Below, in pieces: positions 17,270-24,627 of a stretch of 37,890 nt of DNA. How positions within the stretch are numbered: position 1 is the first letter of the stretch; every line of letters starts with the position of its first letter. The notes beneath the pieces are model-generated. The model was not told the DNA's origin and did no database searches. It was given only the letters and a program-made list of their open reading frames with translations. This DNA comes from an uncultured Collinsella sp. GTDB lineage: Bacteria; Actinomycetota; Coriobacteriia; Coriobacteriales; Coriobacteriaceae. The position numbers were made by a program, and so were the translations under genes. The stretch is taken from assembly GCA_900541675.1 (NCBI GenBank), contig UQKU01000020.1:1-37890 (forward strand), given 5' to 3'.

Positions 17270-18652
17270 TTAGCGGGCTGTCGCTTTGGCTTGGGTGGCG
17301 CGATAGGTGCGTGCCGGGTGGCAAAGTAGCACCGCTACGACCATAAAGAACGCCGTGGTGCCCAGGCTGATGGGGTAGACCATCATGATGTTCGCAAAGG
17401 TGCGGAAGTGCGGGAACACGCAGAACACCCAATAGAAGCGGATGCCGCAGACGCAGATCATGGTGATGAGGGCGGGCGTGAGCGAGATACCAAAGCCGCG
17501 CAGGTAGCCCGACATGTTTTCGTAGAACATGCTAAAGGCGTACGCCGGGAAGATCGAGCACACGCGGATATAGCCGATCGAGACGATGTTGGGATCGCTG
17601 TTGAACAGCGATAGGATCTCGCGCCCCAGGCCGACAATAACGATAATCGTGGTGAGTGCAACGATACCGCCTTCGACCAGGCAGACCTTGAGCGTTTTGG
17701 TGCAGCGGTCGATCTTGCGGGCACCGTGGTTTTGTCCCACAAAGGTGGTGCAAGCCTGGCTAAAGCTGTTGAGCAAGTTGTAGCACACGTACTCCAGGCT
17801 CATGGCGGCGCTCGATGCCGCCATGACCTCGGTGCCCAGGCTGTTGATGGCAGACTGGATGATGATGTTGGCGACAGCAAAGACGGCGCTTTGGATGCCG
17901 GCGGGCAGGCCGATCTTGACGATGCGCTTGAGGGCGACGGGGTCGATAGCCAGGTCGCGTGGGGTGACGCGGACGACGGAGTCGGTCTTGAGCAGGCGGA
18001 TAAAGAGTGTAGCGGCGCTGACGGTGTAGGCGATGGCGGTGGCGATGGCGACGCCTGCGACGCCCCAGTGGAGTACGGGGACAAAGATGAGGTCCAGGCC
18101 AATGTTGAGGACGGTGGACACAGCAAGCGCCTGCAGCGGCATGCGGGTGATGCCGACGGAGCGGAAGATCGCGGCCTCAAAGTTGTAGAGCAAGATCGAG
18201 GGCATGCTGAGCAAAAAGACGCGCAGGTAGAGCGAAGCGAGCGGCATGGTTTCGGCGGGAACGTTGAGCGCGGCGAGCATGGGCTCGGCAAAGATCTCGC
18301 CCAGGGCGATGACGACAAAGCCCACGAGCGCCATTAAAATCGAGGTATGGACGGCGCGTTTGACCATGTTCTGATCGTTGCGGCCGATGGCGTTGGCGAT
18401 GACCACGTTGGAGCCAAGCGACATGCCAATAAACAGGTTGAGCATAAGGCTGGTAAGCGGAACATTGGAGCCGACCGCCGCCATGGCGAGGGTTCCCTGG
18501 TCGCCCGAGAAGTTACCGATGATGACCGTGGCGATGAGGTTCGACAGCTGCTCCAAGATACTCGTGGCGGCCACGGGGAAGGCGAACAGGGGAATATTGC
18601 GCCACAGCGAGCCGGTGGTCATGTCAATGTGCTTAGATACGGTGTCAGCCAT
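17270..18652 (-). CDS. MATE-family efflux transporter
   Basis: 460 residues and 12 hydrophobic helices in two MatE halves. The first begins MTTGSLWRNIPLFAFPVAATSILEQLSN and contains a SLGSNVVIANAIG helix; the second starts near LKRIVKIGLPAGIQSAVFAVANI and includes QACTTFVGQNHGARK. These match the DinF/NorM-like Na+- or H+-coupled drug exporters of the cytoplasmic membrane. It converges on the LysR gene with a 27-base gap. TATCAT on the minus strand about 48 bases upstream (18700-18705) is a candidate -10. Confidence 0.92.
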   Translation of the reverse strand: MADTVSKHIDMTTGSLWRNIPLFAFPVAATSILEQLSNLIATVIIGNFSGDQGTLAMAAVGSNVPLTSLMLNLFIGMSLGSNVVIANAIGRNDQNMVKRAVHTSILMALVGFVVIALGEIFAEPMLAALNVPAETMPLASLYLRVFLLSMPSILLYNFEAAIFRSVGITRMPLQALAVSTVLNIGLDLIFVPVLHWGVAGVAIATAIAYTVSAATLFIRLLKTDSVVRVTPRDLAIDPVALKRIVKIGLPAGIQSAVFAVANIIIQSAINSLGTEVMAASSAAMSLEYVCYNLLNSFSQACTTFVGQNHGARKIDRCTKTLKVCLVEGGIVALTTIIVIVGLGREILSLFNSDPNIVSIGYIRVCSIFPAYAFSMFYENMSGYLRGFGISLTPALITMICVCGIRFYWVFCVFPHFRTFANIMMVYPISLGTTAFFMVVAVLLCHPARTYRATQAKATAR

Positions 18653-18716
18653 ACGCTCTCAATCTCTAATATGCTCTTTCGTGCTTATTTGCGCAGATGA
18701 TGATACTCCTAATCGA

Positions 18717-18774
18717 CTAGTCATTGGGGACGTTCTTAAACGACTAGTCCTTCAAGAACGTCCCCAATGACTAG
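18717..18774. repeat. 58-base inverted repeat with perfect 21-bp arms
   Basis: The left arm (18717-18737) begins CTAGTCATTGGGGACG and the right arm (18754-18774) is its exact complement, ending CCCCAATGACTAG. The 16-base loop repeats CGACTAGTC, which is also present at the left edge (18714). The arms contain the GGGGAC/GTCCCC word shared with other palindromes in the window. It lies between the divergent MATE and rlmA genes. Confidence 0.85.
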
Positions 18775-18789
18775 GTGGGGAAGGCGTGC

Positions 18790-18795
18790 GACAAT
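18790..18795 (+). promoter_or_regulatory. candidate -10 box of rlmA
   Basis: GACAAT, 36 bases before the rlmA start codon. No clear -35; the hairpin repeat at 18717-18774 ends 15 bases upstream. Confidence 0.3.
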
Positions 18796-18830
18796 GGTGG
18801 GCGTTGTGTTGTTCGCGCTAAGGAGTTGCC

Positions 18831-19643
18831 ATGTTGTTGTGTCCCGTTTGCCATGAGCCACTGGTGGATAACGAGCGCGGTGCTGCATGCGCGGGTGGAC
18901 ACCGGTTTGACCGTGCGCGCGAGGGCTATCTGTACCTACTGCGCTCGTCCAAGAGCGGCGACTCTATGGGCGATCCCAAGTCACAGGCGCGCAGCCGTCG
19001 TGACTTTCTGAACCGCGGATACTATGCGCCGTTGCGCGATACGATGGTTGAGCTGGTGCGCGAGCGGGTGTCTGGGCGTGCAGCGTCTGCGAACGGCTCC
19101 ATGACGCTGCTCGATATTTGCTGCGGCGAGGGCTACTACACCAGTGCCATGGGCGCGGTGCCGGGCGTGGATGCTTATGGTTTCGACCTGGGCAAAGAGA
19201 TGGTGCGCCTTGCCGCCAAGCGCGGCGATGCGACCTACTTCGTGGCCAACATGAAGGACATCCCCGTGGTTGATGGCGCCTTCGATATGGTGACCGAGCT
19301 CTTCGCTCCCTTTAACGAGCGTGAGTTTGCCCGCGTGCTGGCGCCCGAGGGCTCGCTCTATACCGTGGTGCCGGGTGCCCGTCATCTGTTTGGGCTCAAG
19401 GAAGTGCTTTACGATACGCCGTACCTTAACGACGAGAAGCTGCCGCAGACCACCGAGCTCGAGTTGGTCGGAACGCAGCGGGTGTCTGCGAATATTACGC
19501 TTCAGACCCAGGACGACATCGAGGCGGTGTTCCAGATGACGCCGTACTACTACCGCACCCGCCCTGCCGACAAAGAGCGCCTGGCAAATTTGGACACCCT
19601 TCAAACCGACATTGACTTCATCATCGCCGAGTACCGCCACTAA
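18831..19643 (+). CDS. rlmA: 23S rRNA (guanine-N1)-methyltransferase, RlmA family
   Basis: 270 residues. The N-terminal zinc site is Cys4, Cys7, Cys20, His24 (CPVC ... CAGGHRFD), followed by AREGYLYLL and the family-specific GDPKSQARSRRDFLNRGYYAPLRD. The SAM domain has motif I LLDICCGEGYYTSA and FDLGKEMVRLAAKR. Members methylate N1 of a guanine in helix 35 of 23S rRNA (G745 or G748), the latter giving tylosin resistance in some bacteria. Which base is modified here is not readable. AAGGAG precedes the ATG. The stop codon lies at the edge of a hairpin repeat. Confidence 0.88.
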   Translation: MLLCPVCHEPLVDNERGAACAGGHRFDRAREGYLYLLRSSKSGDSMGDPKSQARSRRDFLNRGYYAPLRDTMVELVRERVSGRAASANGSMTLLDICCGEGYYTSAMGAVPGVDAYGFDLGKEMVRLAAKRGDATYFVANMKDIPVVDGAFDMVTELFAPFNEREFARVLAPEGSLYTVVPGARHLFGLKEVLYDTPYLNDEKLPQTTELELVGTQRVSANITLQTQDDIEAVFQMTPYYYRTRPADKERLANLDTLQTDIDFIIAEYRH

Positions 19644-19678
19644 CCTACCAAAAAGGGACAGGTTTATTTTGGCAGGTT
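19642..19678. repeat. palindrome with GGGACAGG loop at the rlmA stop codon
   Basis: Arms AACCTACCAAAA (19642-19653) and TTTTGGCAGGTT (19667-19678) pair with one mismatch around a 13-base loop AGGGACAGGTTTA. The TAA stop of rlmA overlaps the first bases. It has the same GGGACAG word as other elements here but different arms. Confidence 0.7.
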
Positions 19679-19694
19679 TTATCTGGGCAAACAT

Positions 19695-19730
19695 AAAGGG
19701 CCGACCGCGGAGATGCGCGATCGGCCCTTT
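19695..19730. terminator. bidirectional rho-independent terminator
   Basis: AAAGGGCCGA (19695-19704) pairs with TCGGCCCTTT (19721-19730), with an inner GCG/CGC pair set, followed by TTTAG on the plus strand. On the minus strand the stem ends in CTTTATG. It separates rlmA from the converging membrane protein gene. Confidence 0.85.
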
Positions 19731-19768
19731 TTAGTTGCTTGGCTGCAGAGGTTATGAGAAGCGAGCGC

Positions 19769-20170
19769 TTACAGGCGGTCCTTGTTCTCGGCCTTAACGG
19801 CGTGTGCCTGCTGAACAAAGAACAGGTCGTACACCACGATGACAAAGGCGACGATATTGACGGAGCTGCCGCCGAGCGCGGGAAGCGTGAGCACGGCCTG
19901 CGCAATCGTGGCGATTGCGGCAACGATGCCGAGCTTAAACGCGCCATCCACCTGCGAAGGCTTGTTGGCACCCTTGATGCCTGCAACACCTGCGGCAAGA
20001 TCGACAACGCCCTTGGCGACCAGCACGACCGCGGCGAGCATGGCGTTTGACCCGTACGTGGAATCGAGGTTGCCACTGGCGATACCGACGCCGGCGATGA
20101 CGAGGCTGGCGATGCCCAAAACAAAGTAGACGAGGGCAAGGATTTTGAGAGTCTTGCGAGCGGAGCTCAT
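19769..20170 (-). CDS. small four-helix membrane protein of unknown function
   Basis: 133 residues from the ATG at 20170, which has AAAGGA 7 bases upstream; the frame stays open upstream without another good start. Four hydrophobic segments are visible (ILALVYFVLGIASLVIAGVGIA; AMLAAVVLVAKGVVDLAAGVAGI; GIVAAIATIAQAVLTLPAL; VNIVAFVIVVYDLFFVQQAHAV), with a charged C-terminus. Gly- and Ala-rich helices resemble small integral-membrane proteins common in this class of bacteria. No enzymatic motif was seen, and the role is unknown. Confidence 0.72.
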   Translation of the reverse strand: MSSARKTLKILALVYFVLGIASLVIAGVGIASGNLDSTYGSNAMLAAVVLVAKGVVDLAAGVAGIKGANKPSQVDGAFKLGIVAAIATIAQAVLTLPALGGSSVNIVAFVIVVYDLFFVQQAHAVKAENKDRL

Positions 20171-20403
20171 GGCTGGTCCTTTCGATGCGAGTACGCCAAC
20201 CTGGCGTACCTCATGTGCTGCACATATGGTGAAGCACATTGTAGTTCAACGCGGCGATGCATGCGCCTGAAAGCGCCTTGAGCCTGCGCAGCCCAACCTA
20301 ACCTTTCAAAAAGGAAAGCTGGACGTAAGCCAAATCGATGGCAGCTCATGTGCGGCACTGAGATGATGAGGCCGTAACAAGGAGCTGGTCTCAAGGAGGA
20401 GCC

Positions 20404-20547
20404 ATGATGTACGGAACAGGGCAAGTGCGTGAGCCGCGGTCGTTGGGAAGGCGTATGGGCGATTCTGTGATCGCTGCCGTGTGCACGGGATTGATGGCGG
20501 TGCTTTGCATTGGGATGCTGTGGGCCATGTCGCATGTGGGACAATAA
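20404..20547 (+). CDS. 47-residue single-helix membrane mini-protein
   Basis: A short gene with a near-perfect ribosome site (AAGGAGGAG, then CC, then the ATG). A second ATG follows at once. The product has a polar start with several Arg residues (QVREPRSLGRRMGD), then one membrane helix (SVIAAVCTGLMAVLCIGMLWAM), and ends SHVGQ. The positive-inside rule puts the N-terminus in the cytoplasm. The TAA overlaps a GGACAATAACG word that may be the rsmJ promoter. No family is recognised; the strong ribosome site and clean amphipathic layout are the main support. Confidence 0.6.
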   Translation: MMYGTGQVREPRSLGRRMGDSVIAAVCTGLMAVLCIGMLWAMSHVGQ

Positions 20548-20610
20548 CGGACGGTTGGGTGCCGACATGAATGGCGCCCATGTATTCGTTTTGTTTGCTA
20601 AGGAGTGTCC

Positions 20611-21315
20611 ATGGGCGTCGTCGATCCCTTTTCTGTTGCTCGGGCCGCGGGGCTTGAGCTGACCGGGAAGTCCGAGGGCCTCACGCTCACCGACGGCACG
20701 ATGGAACTGCGCGCCGATTTTGGCCGCATGCTGCCACGACTCAAGCAGGGCCGCCTGCAGCAAGAGCTGCTGGTAAAGGTTGCGCGCACAAAAGGCATCG
20801 AGCGCCCATGGGCGATTGATGCCACGGCGGGCTTTGGTGAGGATTCGCTGCTGCTGGCGGCCGCGGGCTTTACCGTCGATCTGTATGAACAGGATTGCGT
20901 AATCGCGGCACTCCTCAAGGACGCCTTGGATCGCGCGGCAGATGATCCGGCGCTTGCGGCTGCTGTGGCGCGCATGCGCTTACATGCGGGCGAGGACAGC
21001 ATTGCCGGCCTTCGCCATACGGCTGAGCTGGTCGAGCGCGTTGAGCTCGCGGCTCCCGACGTGGTGTATCTGGACCCCATGTTTCCCGAGCGCACCAAGA
21101 GCGCGGCGGTTAAAAAGAAGTTCCAGCTCTTGCACCATTTGGAGCAGCCGTGCGCCGATGAGGAGACGCTGGTCGAAGCTGCGCTTGCACCGCACCCGCG
21201 CAAGGTTGTTATCAAGCGGCCGGTGAAGGGGCCGCTGCTTGCCGGCGTTAAGCCGAGCTATCAGCTTGCGGGCAAGGCCGTCCGCTACGATGTTTTGGTG
21301 CCGCCGCGCCCGTAG
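20611..21315 (+). CDS. rsmJ: 16S rRNA (guanine-N2)-methyltransferase RsmJ-like protein
   Basis: 234 residues. Family marks: the N-terminal LTLTDGTMELRADFGRMLPRLKQGRLQQELLVKVA block, motif I AIDATAGFGEDSLLLAAAG, VVYLDPMFPERTKSAAVKKK (the catalytic DPMFP with the KSA tail), and VVIKRPVKGPLLAGVKPSY. RsmJ methylates N2 of G1516 in 16S rRNA. ATG at 20611 follows AAGGAG by 7 bases; the in-frame GTG two codons earlier overlaps that site. Length is slightly under the E. coli protein. Confidence 0.85.
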   Translation: MGVVDPFSVARAAGLELTGKSEGLTLTDGTMELRADFGRMLPRLKQGRLQQELLVKVARTKGIERPWAIDATAGFGEDSLLLAAAGFTVDLYEQDCVIAALLKDALDRAADDPALAAAVARMRLHAGEDSIAGLRHTAELVERVELAAPDVVYLDPMFPERTKSAAVKKKFQLLHHLEQPCADEETLVEAALAPHPRKVVIKRPVKGPLLAGVKPSYQLAGKAVRYDVLVPPRP

Positions 21316-21363
21316 TTTGCGTGCGATGGCCGGCACTCCGTCAGCGCCGCGTCGATGCAGCGC

Positions 21364-21660
21364 CTATTTCCAAGGATGCGACGTCAGGTGCCACCCGTCG
21401 CAGTATTCGCATTTGTAGCAGGCCAAACCACGCCGCCCACGGTTTTCGCAGTCGGCCATAACTGCCTCGGCCTCGGCGCGCGTGTCGTAACGGTTTTTGC
21501 GCTCGCACGACTTGTAGCGCCAGGCTTCATCGCGCTCGGCGTCTAGTGCGTCGCGGCGCACGTCTTCGCGTGCAAACAGGTCGCTCATATCGCCGCCCGT
21601 GGCAGCGCCCAAAAACTCGCTTTTGGCTTTTGACCAGGCGGCTCGCTTTTTGCTACCCAT
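21364..21660 (-). CDS. small Cys-rich protein of unknown function
   Basis: 98 residues, highly charged, with many Arg/Glu/Asp. The C-terminus reads CYKCEYCDGWHLTSHPWK, which with an upstream Cys (SCERKNRY) looks like a small zinc-ribbon-like end. This Cys-x2-Cys-x2-Cys...WHLTS ending occurs in short uncharacterised bacterial and phage proteins. The region between suggests a helical middle (EAEAVMADCENRG). It is divergent from the GNAT gene and shares a 77-base promoter region with a symmetric element. Confidence 0.65.
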   Translation of the reverse strand: MGSKKRAAWSKAKSEFLGAATGGDMSDLFAREDVRRDALDAERDEAWRYKSCERKNRYDTRAEAEAVMADCENRGRRGLACYKCEYCDGWHLTSHPWK

Positions 21661-21684
21661 CTGCTTCGCGCCCTTCTCAAAACG

Positions 21685-21716
21685 TTGGTATCATTGCTCA
21701 ATCAAAGTGATACCAA
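21685..21716. promoter_or_regulatory. symmetric operator-like element between divergent genes
   Basis: TTGGTATCA (21685-21693) and TGATACCAA (21708-21716) form a perfect inverted repeat with a 14-base spacer, midway between the divergent starts at 21660 and 21738. The half-site resembles the TTGGTATAA repeats upstream of the AAA ATPase gene at 24628. Confidence 0.55.
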
Positions 21717-21737
21717 TAAACGTGAGGTCGCCGCGTG

Positions 21738-22226
21738 ATGATCAGAAAAACCCTCGATACCGACATTCCCGCCGTCATGGCTATCTATGACGCGGCCCGC
21801 GCCTTTATGCGTGCGCATGGCAACGCCACGCAGTGGCCCGAGGGCACGCCTTCTGCCGAGCAGCTGGCTGCCGATATCGCCGCCGGTGGCAGCTATGTGT
21901 GCGAAGTCGACGGTCGCGTGGTGGCGACGTTTGCCTTTTTGCCGGGCCCGGACGAGTGCTACGACGTCATCGAGGACGGCCAGTGGCGTAGCGACACTCC
22001 GTACGCCGTACTGCACCGCGTGGCGTCCGACGGCACCGTGCACGGTATCGCGGCTGCGATGTTTGCCTTTGCCAAGGAGCGCGCCGACCATCTGCGTATC
22101 GATACGCACGCGGACAACCTGCCCATGCAGGGCGCGAGCATGAAGGCGGGATTCGAGCGCGCCGGCGTCGTGTATGTGTCGGACGGTACGCCGCGCTTTG
22201 CGTTCGACTGGCTGCGTGAAGCGTAG
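21738..22226 (+). CDS. GNAT-family N-acetyltransferase
   Basis: 162 residues. The N-terminal strand and helix MIRKTLDTDIPAVMAIYDAARAFMRAHG are typical, the core strand reads YVCEVDGRVVATFAFLPG, and the acetyl-CoA-binding segment is TVHGIAAAMFAFAKERADHLRIDTHADNLPMQGASMKAGFERAG, which matches the family's helix 3 and strand 5 region. The substrate is unknown. ATG at 21738 was chosen over a GTG three bases upstream. A strong terminator follows. Confidence 0.83.
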   Translation: MIRKTLDTDIPAVMAIYDAARAFMRAHGNATQWPEGTPSAEQLAADIAAGGSYVCEVDGRVVATFAFLPGPDECYDVIEDGQWRSDTPYAVLHRVASDGTVHGIAAAMFAFAKERADHLRIDTHADNLPMQGASMKAGFERAGVVYVSDGTPRFAFDWLREA

Positions 22227-22530
22227 GCGCCCAGGCGCATGCCAACACTCCATCTAAATGAAAATGGCCCCGGGTGGGGCCATTTTTGGTAAAACGCGTT
22301 GTTGTGGGCTCGCGTCGCTGCGGTTCCAGATGAACCCGGGCAGACAAAAAGGGGAGGTGCCGGCTTTCGCAAGGCGCGAACCTGCGAAAATCGCCGCGCG
22401 GCAACGCGGGGCGATGAGCTCGGTCGGGGGATAGGGCCCGCTTCGCCCACCGGCCCGTAAATTGTATCATCCAGTGTGGAGCGTGAACGCCCGTTGCCGC
22501 GTGCGATGGGCTTGCAATAAGAGGAGAGTC
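22227..22530. other. hairpin-rich 300-base region, candidate structured RNA
   Basis: No gene of convincing quality. It holds, in order, the GNAT terminator (22261-22287), a stem GGTTC/GAACC (22322-22336), TTTCGCA/TGCGAAA (22365-22389), and ATCGCC...GGCGAT (22390-22415), which is capped by CGCG-GCAA-CGCG with a GNRA tetraloop. A 6-bp long-range pair GTGGGC (22304-22309)/GCCCAC (22445-22450) encloses them. On the right, ATTGTA (22461-22466) reads as TACAAT on the minus strand and TATCAT (22465-22470) lies on the plus strand. This could be a leader of the translation-GTPase gene or a separate noncoding RNA on either strand; no known family was recognised. Confidence 0.4.
22261..22287. terminator. 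rho-independent terminator after the GNAT gene
   Basis: AAAATGGCCCC (22261-22271) and GGGGCCATTTTT (22276-22287) with a 4-base loop. T-runs on the plus side and a TTTTC run on the minus side suggest it can act in both directions. Confidence 0.88.
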
Positions 22531-24534
22531 ATGTCGAAGCAAGCGGTCGTTGGAATCTTGGCGCATGTCGATGCCGGCAAGACCACGCTGGCCGAGGCCA
22601 TGCTGTTCAACGCGGGTCGCATTCGCAAGCGCGGCCGCGTGGACGATGGCGATTCGCATCTAGACACTGACGCGATCGAGCGCGAACGCGGCATCACGAT
22701 TTTCTCGTCGCAGGCTGTGCTCGACCACGGCGAAACCCACGTTATGCTCGTGGACGCTCCCGGCCATGTCGACTTTTCTGCCGAGGCGGAGCGCACGCTG
22801 CGTGCCCTGGACTACGCGATTTTGGTTGTGGGCGCCAACGATGGCGTGCAGGGACACACCGAAACCCTGTGGCGCCTGCTTGCGCGCTATGACATCCCGA
22901 CGTTCGTCTTTATCAACAAAATTGATTTGGAGCATCCCGGCCGCGATGTTTTACTGGCACAACTTGGGCAGCGCCTTTCCGAGGGCCGCCTAGATGCCAG
23001 CGAACTACTGGCGGGTGGTGCCGTTCAGGAGGACGCTGCTGCGCTGGACGAGGCGGCGCTCGATGAGTTTCTTGAGACGGGCGAGCTTTCTGTCGCAACG
23101 CTGTCGCGCATGGTTGTCGAGCGCAAGCTCTTTCCCTGCTTTGCCGGCTCGGCGCTCAAGGACCAGGGCGTGGGCGAGCTGCTGGATGGCATGTGCACGC
23201 TGATGCGTGAACAGGCGTGGGCCCCGGAGTTCGCCGCGCGCGTCTATCGCGTCAGCCGAGGTGTTCGTGGCGAGCGCTTGGCTTGGGTTAAAGTGACCGG
23301 CGGCACACTGCATGCCAAACAGATGATTGACGGACGTTCCGGCGCCGAGGCATGGGAGCAAAAGGTCGATCAGGTGCGCATCTATAACGGAGAGAAGTAC
23401 GAGCTTGCCCAGGAAGTTGCCGCTGGCGGTATCTGTGCCGTGACGGGTCTTGCGCACGTTCGCCCGGGGGATGCCTTGGGCGCGGAGCCCGTGTGCGATG
23501 CGCCCGTCATTGCGCCGGTTCTCACCTATACGGTGCTACCGGGCGAACACGATGTCCATGCGGTGTTTAAAGCGCTGACCGAGTTGGCGGATGAAGACCC
23601 CATGCTCGGCGTAAGCTGGAATACGCATCTTGAGCAGATCCATTTGCAGTTGATGGGCGCCGTGCAACTCGAGGTCGTGCAGCAGGTGTTGGCAGATCGC
23701 TTTGGCCTTTCAATCGAGTTTGAGCCCGGCGGCATTCTCCATAAGGAGACTATCGCGCAGCCCGTCGAGGGTGTGGGCCACTTTGAACCGCTGCGCCATT
23801 ACGCCGAGGTGCACCTGCGCCTGGAGCCGCTGCCGGCGGGCTCGGGCGTGCAATTTGGTACCGTTGCCTCGACCGACGAGCTCGATCTGAACTGGCAGCG
23901 CCTGGCGCTCACCAACGCCATGGAGCGCGATCACCTGGGCGTGCTGACCGGCTCGCCCATCACCGATGTGCGCATTACGCTCACGGGCGGCCGTGCGCAT
24001 GCCAAGCATACCGAGGGCGGTGACTTTCGGCAGGCCACGTATCGCGCGATTCGCCAGGGCTTGATGCGGGCGCGTGAGGCCGGTGCGGCGGTGCTGCTGG
24101 AACCGTGGTATCACTTTGAGCTCGAGGTACCGGGGGAGTGCGTGGGCAGGGCGCTCTCGGATGTCACGCGCATGGGCGCCGAGTACGACCCGCCGGCGAT
24201 GGCGGGCGACCGGGCGAAGCTTGTGGGTCGCGTGCCGGCATCCGAGGTGCAGGATTATGCGCTGGAGGTGGCTGCCTACACGAGCGGCCGCGGGCATTTG
24301 TACCTTGAGTTTGCCGGTTATGCGGCTTGCCATGATGCCGAGCGCGTCATCGAGGCGGCCGCCTATGAGCCCGAGGCCGATCTGCCCAACACGCCCGACT
24401 CGGTCTTTTGCGCTCACGGCGCCGGCTATACGGTCAAATGGTACGACGTACCCGCCGCGGCACACGTAAAGGTCGACCCCACCACCTTCCGCCCCTATCG
24501 CCCCGCCGACGCAAAATTTTTCGGCCACATGTGA
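22531..24534 (+). CDS. TetM/TetO-like translation GTPase (ribosomal-protection-protein family)
   Basis: 667 residues, an EF-G-like protein of the ribosomal protection class. Motifs: AHVDAGKTT near residues 11-19, ERERGITIFSS (switch I), VDAPGHVDF, NKID, then EF-G-like domains II-V with TYTVLPGEHDVHAVFKALTELADEDP and GGRAHAKHTEGGDFRQATYRA. TetM is about 639 residues. This is a chromosome-type relative; tetracycline resistance cannot be assumed, and a ribosome-rescue or stress role is equally possible. ATG at 22531 has AGAGGAGAG upstream. The last Met and TGA stop lie inside the palindrome at 24529-24559, so the original end has been replaced or the element is at its natural stop. Confidence 0.82.
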   Translation: MSKQAVVGILAHVDAGKTTLAEAMLFNAGRIRKRGRVDDGDSHLDTDAIERERGITIFSSQAVLDHGETHVMLVDAPGHVDFSAEAERTLRALDYAILVVGANDGVQGHTETLWRLLARYDIPTFVFINKIDLEHPGRDVLLAQLGQRLSEGRLDASELLAGGAVQEDAAALDEAALDEFLETGELSVATLSRMVVERKLFPCFAGSALKDQGVGELLDGMCTLMREQAWAPEFAARVYRVSRGVRGERLAWVKVTGGTLHAKQMIDGRSGAEAWEQKVDQVRIYNGEKYELAQEVAAGGICAVTGLAHVRPGDALGAEPVCDAPVIAPVLTYTVLPGEHDVHAVFKALTELADEDPMLGVSWNTHLEQIHLQLMGAVQLEVVQQVLADRFGLSIEFEPGGILHKETIAQPVEGVGHFEPLRHYAEVHLRLEPLPAGSGVQFGTVASTDELDLNWQRLALTNAMERDHLGVLTGSPITDVRITLTGGRAHAKHTEGGDFRQATYRAIRQGLMRAREAGAAVLLEPWYHFELEVPGECVGRALSDVTRMGAEYDPPAMAGDRAKLVGRVPASEVQDYALEVAAYTSGRGHLYLEFAGYAACHDAERVIEAAAYEPEADLPNTPDSVFCAHGAGYTVKWYDVPAAAHVKVDPTTFRPYRPADAKFFGHM

Positions 24535-24559
24535 CAAAGGGACAGTCCCTTTGTCACAT
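24529..24559. repeat. 31-bp perfect palindrome, TGTGACAAAGGGAC type, on the stop codon of the translation GTPase
   Basis: Arms of 15 bp (ATGTGACAAAGGGAC and its complement) around a single central base. The stop codon TGA at 24532-24534 is within the left arm. Same family as 25745-25778, 28296-28326 and the degraded copy at 32361-32391. Confidence 0.9.
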
Positions 24560-24562
24560 TCA

Positions 24563-24592
24563 GTTGGTATAACTCGGTATAAGTTGGTATAA
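24563..24592 (+). promoter_or_regulatory. three tandem 10-bp repeats upstream of AAA ATPase 1
   Basis: GTTGGTATAA (24563), CTCGGTATAA (24573) and GTTGGTATAA (24583) are in exact 10-base register, so they face one side of the helix. The last one also forms GGTATAACTATTACC with the following bases. The ATPase gene starts 36 bases downstream. This looks like a cooperative protein-binding site and includes TATAA-like -10 words. Confidence 0.7.
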
Positions 24593-24627
24593 CTATTACC
24601 AGCGTTTGCCAATCCGAGGAGGCCGAC

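Noticed and set aside
22330..22434. 34-residue potential leader peptide before the translation GTPase
   Set aside because: No Shine-Dalgarno sequence; hairpins fill the same bases and there is no clear stalling motif.
22300..22460. Known RNA such as 4.5S, 6S, RNase P or tmRNA
   Set aside because: None of the hallmark sequences (for example the SRP GGUCAGGUCCGGAAGG loop) is present on either strand.
22531..24534. Calling the translation GTPase a tetracycline resistance gene
   Set aside because: Only family-level similarity is visible; length and context differ from mobile tet genes.
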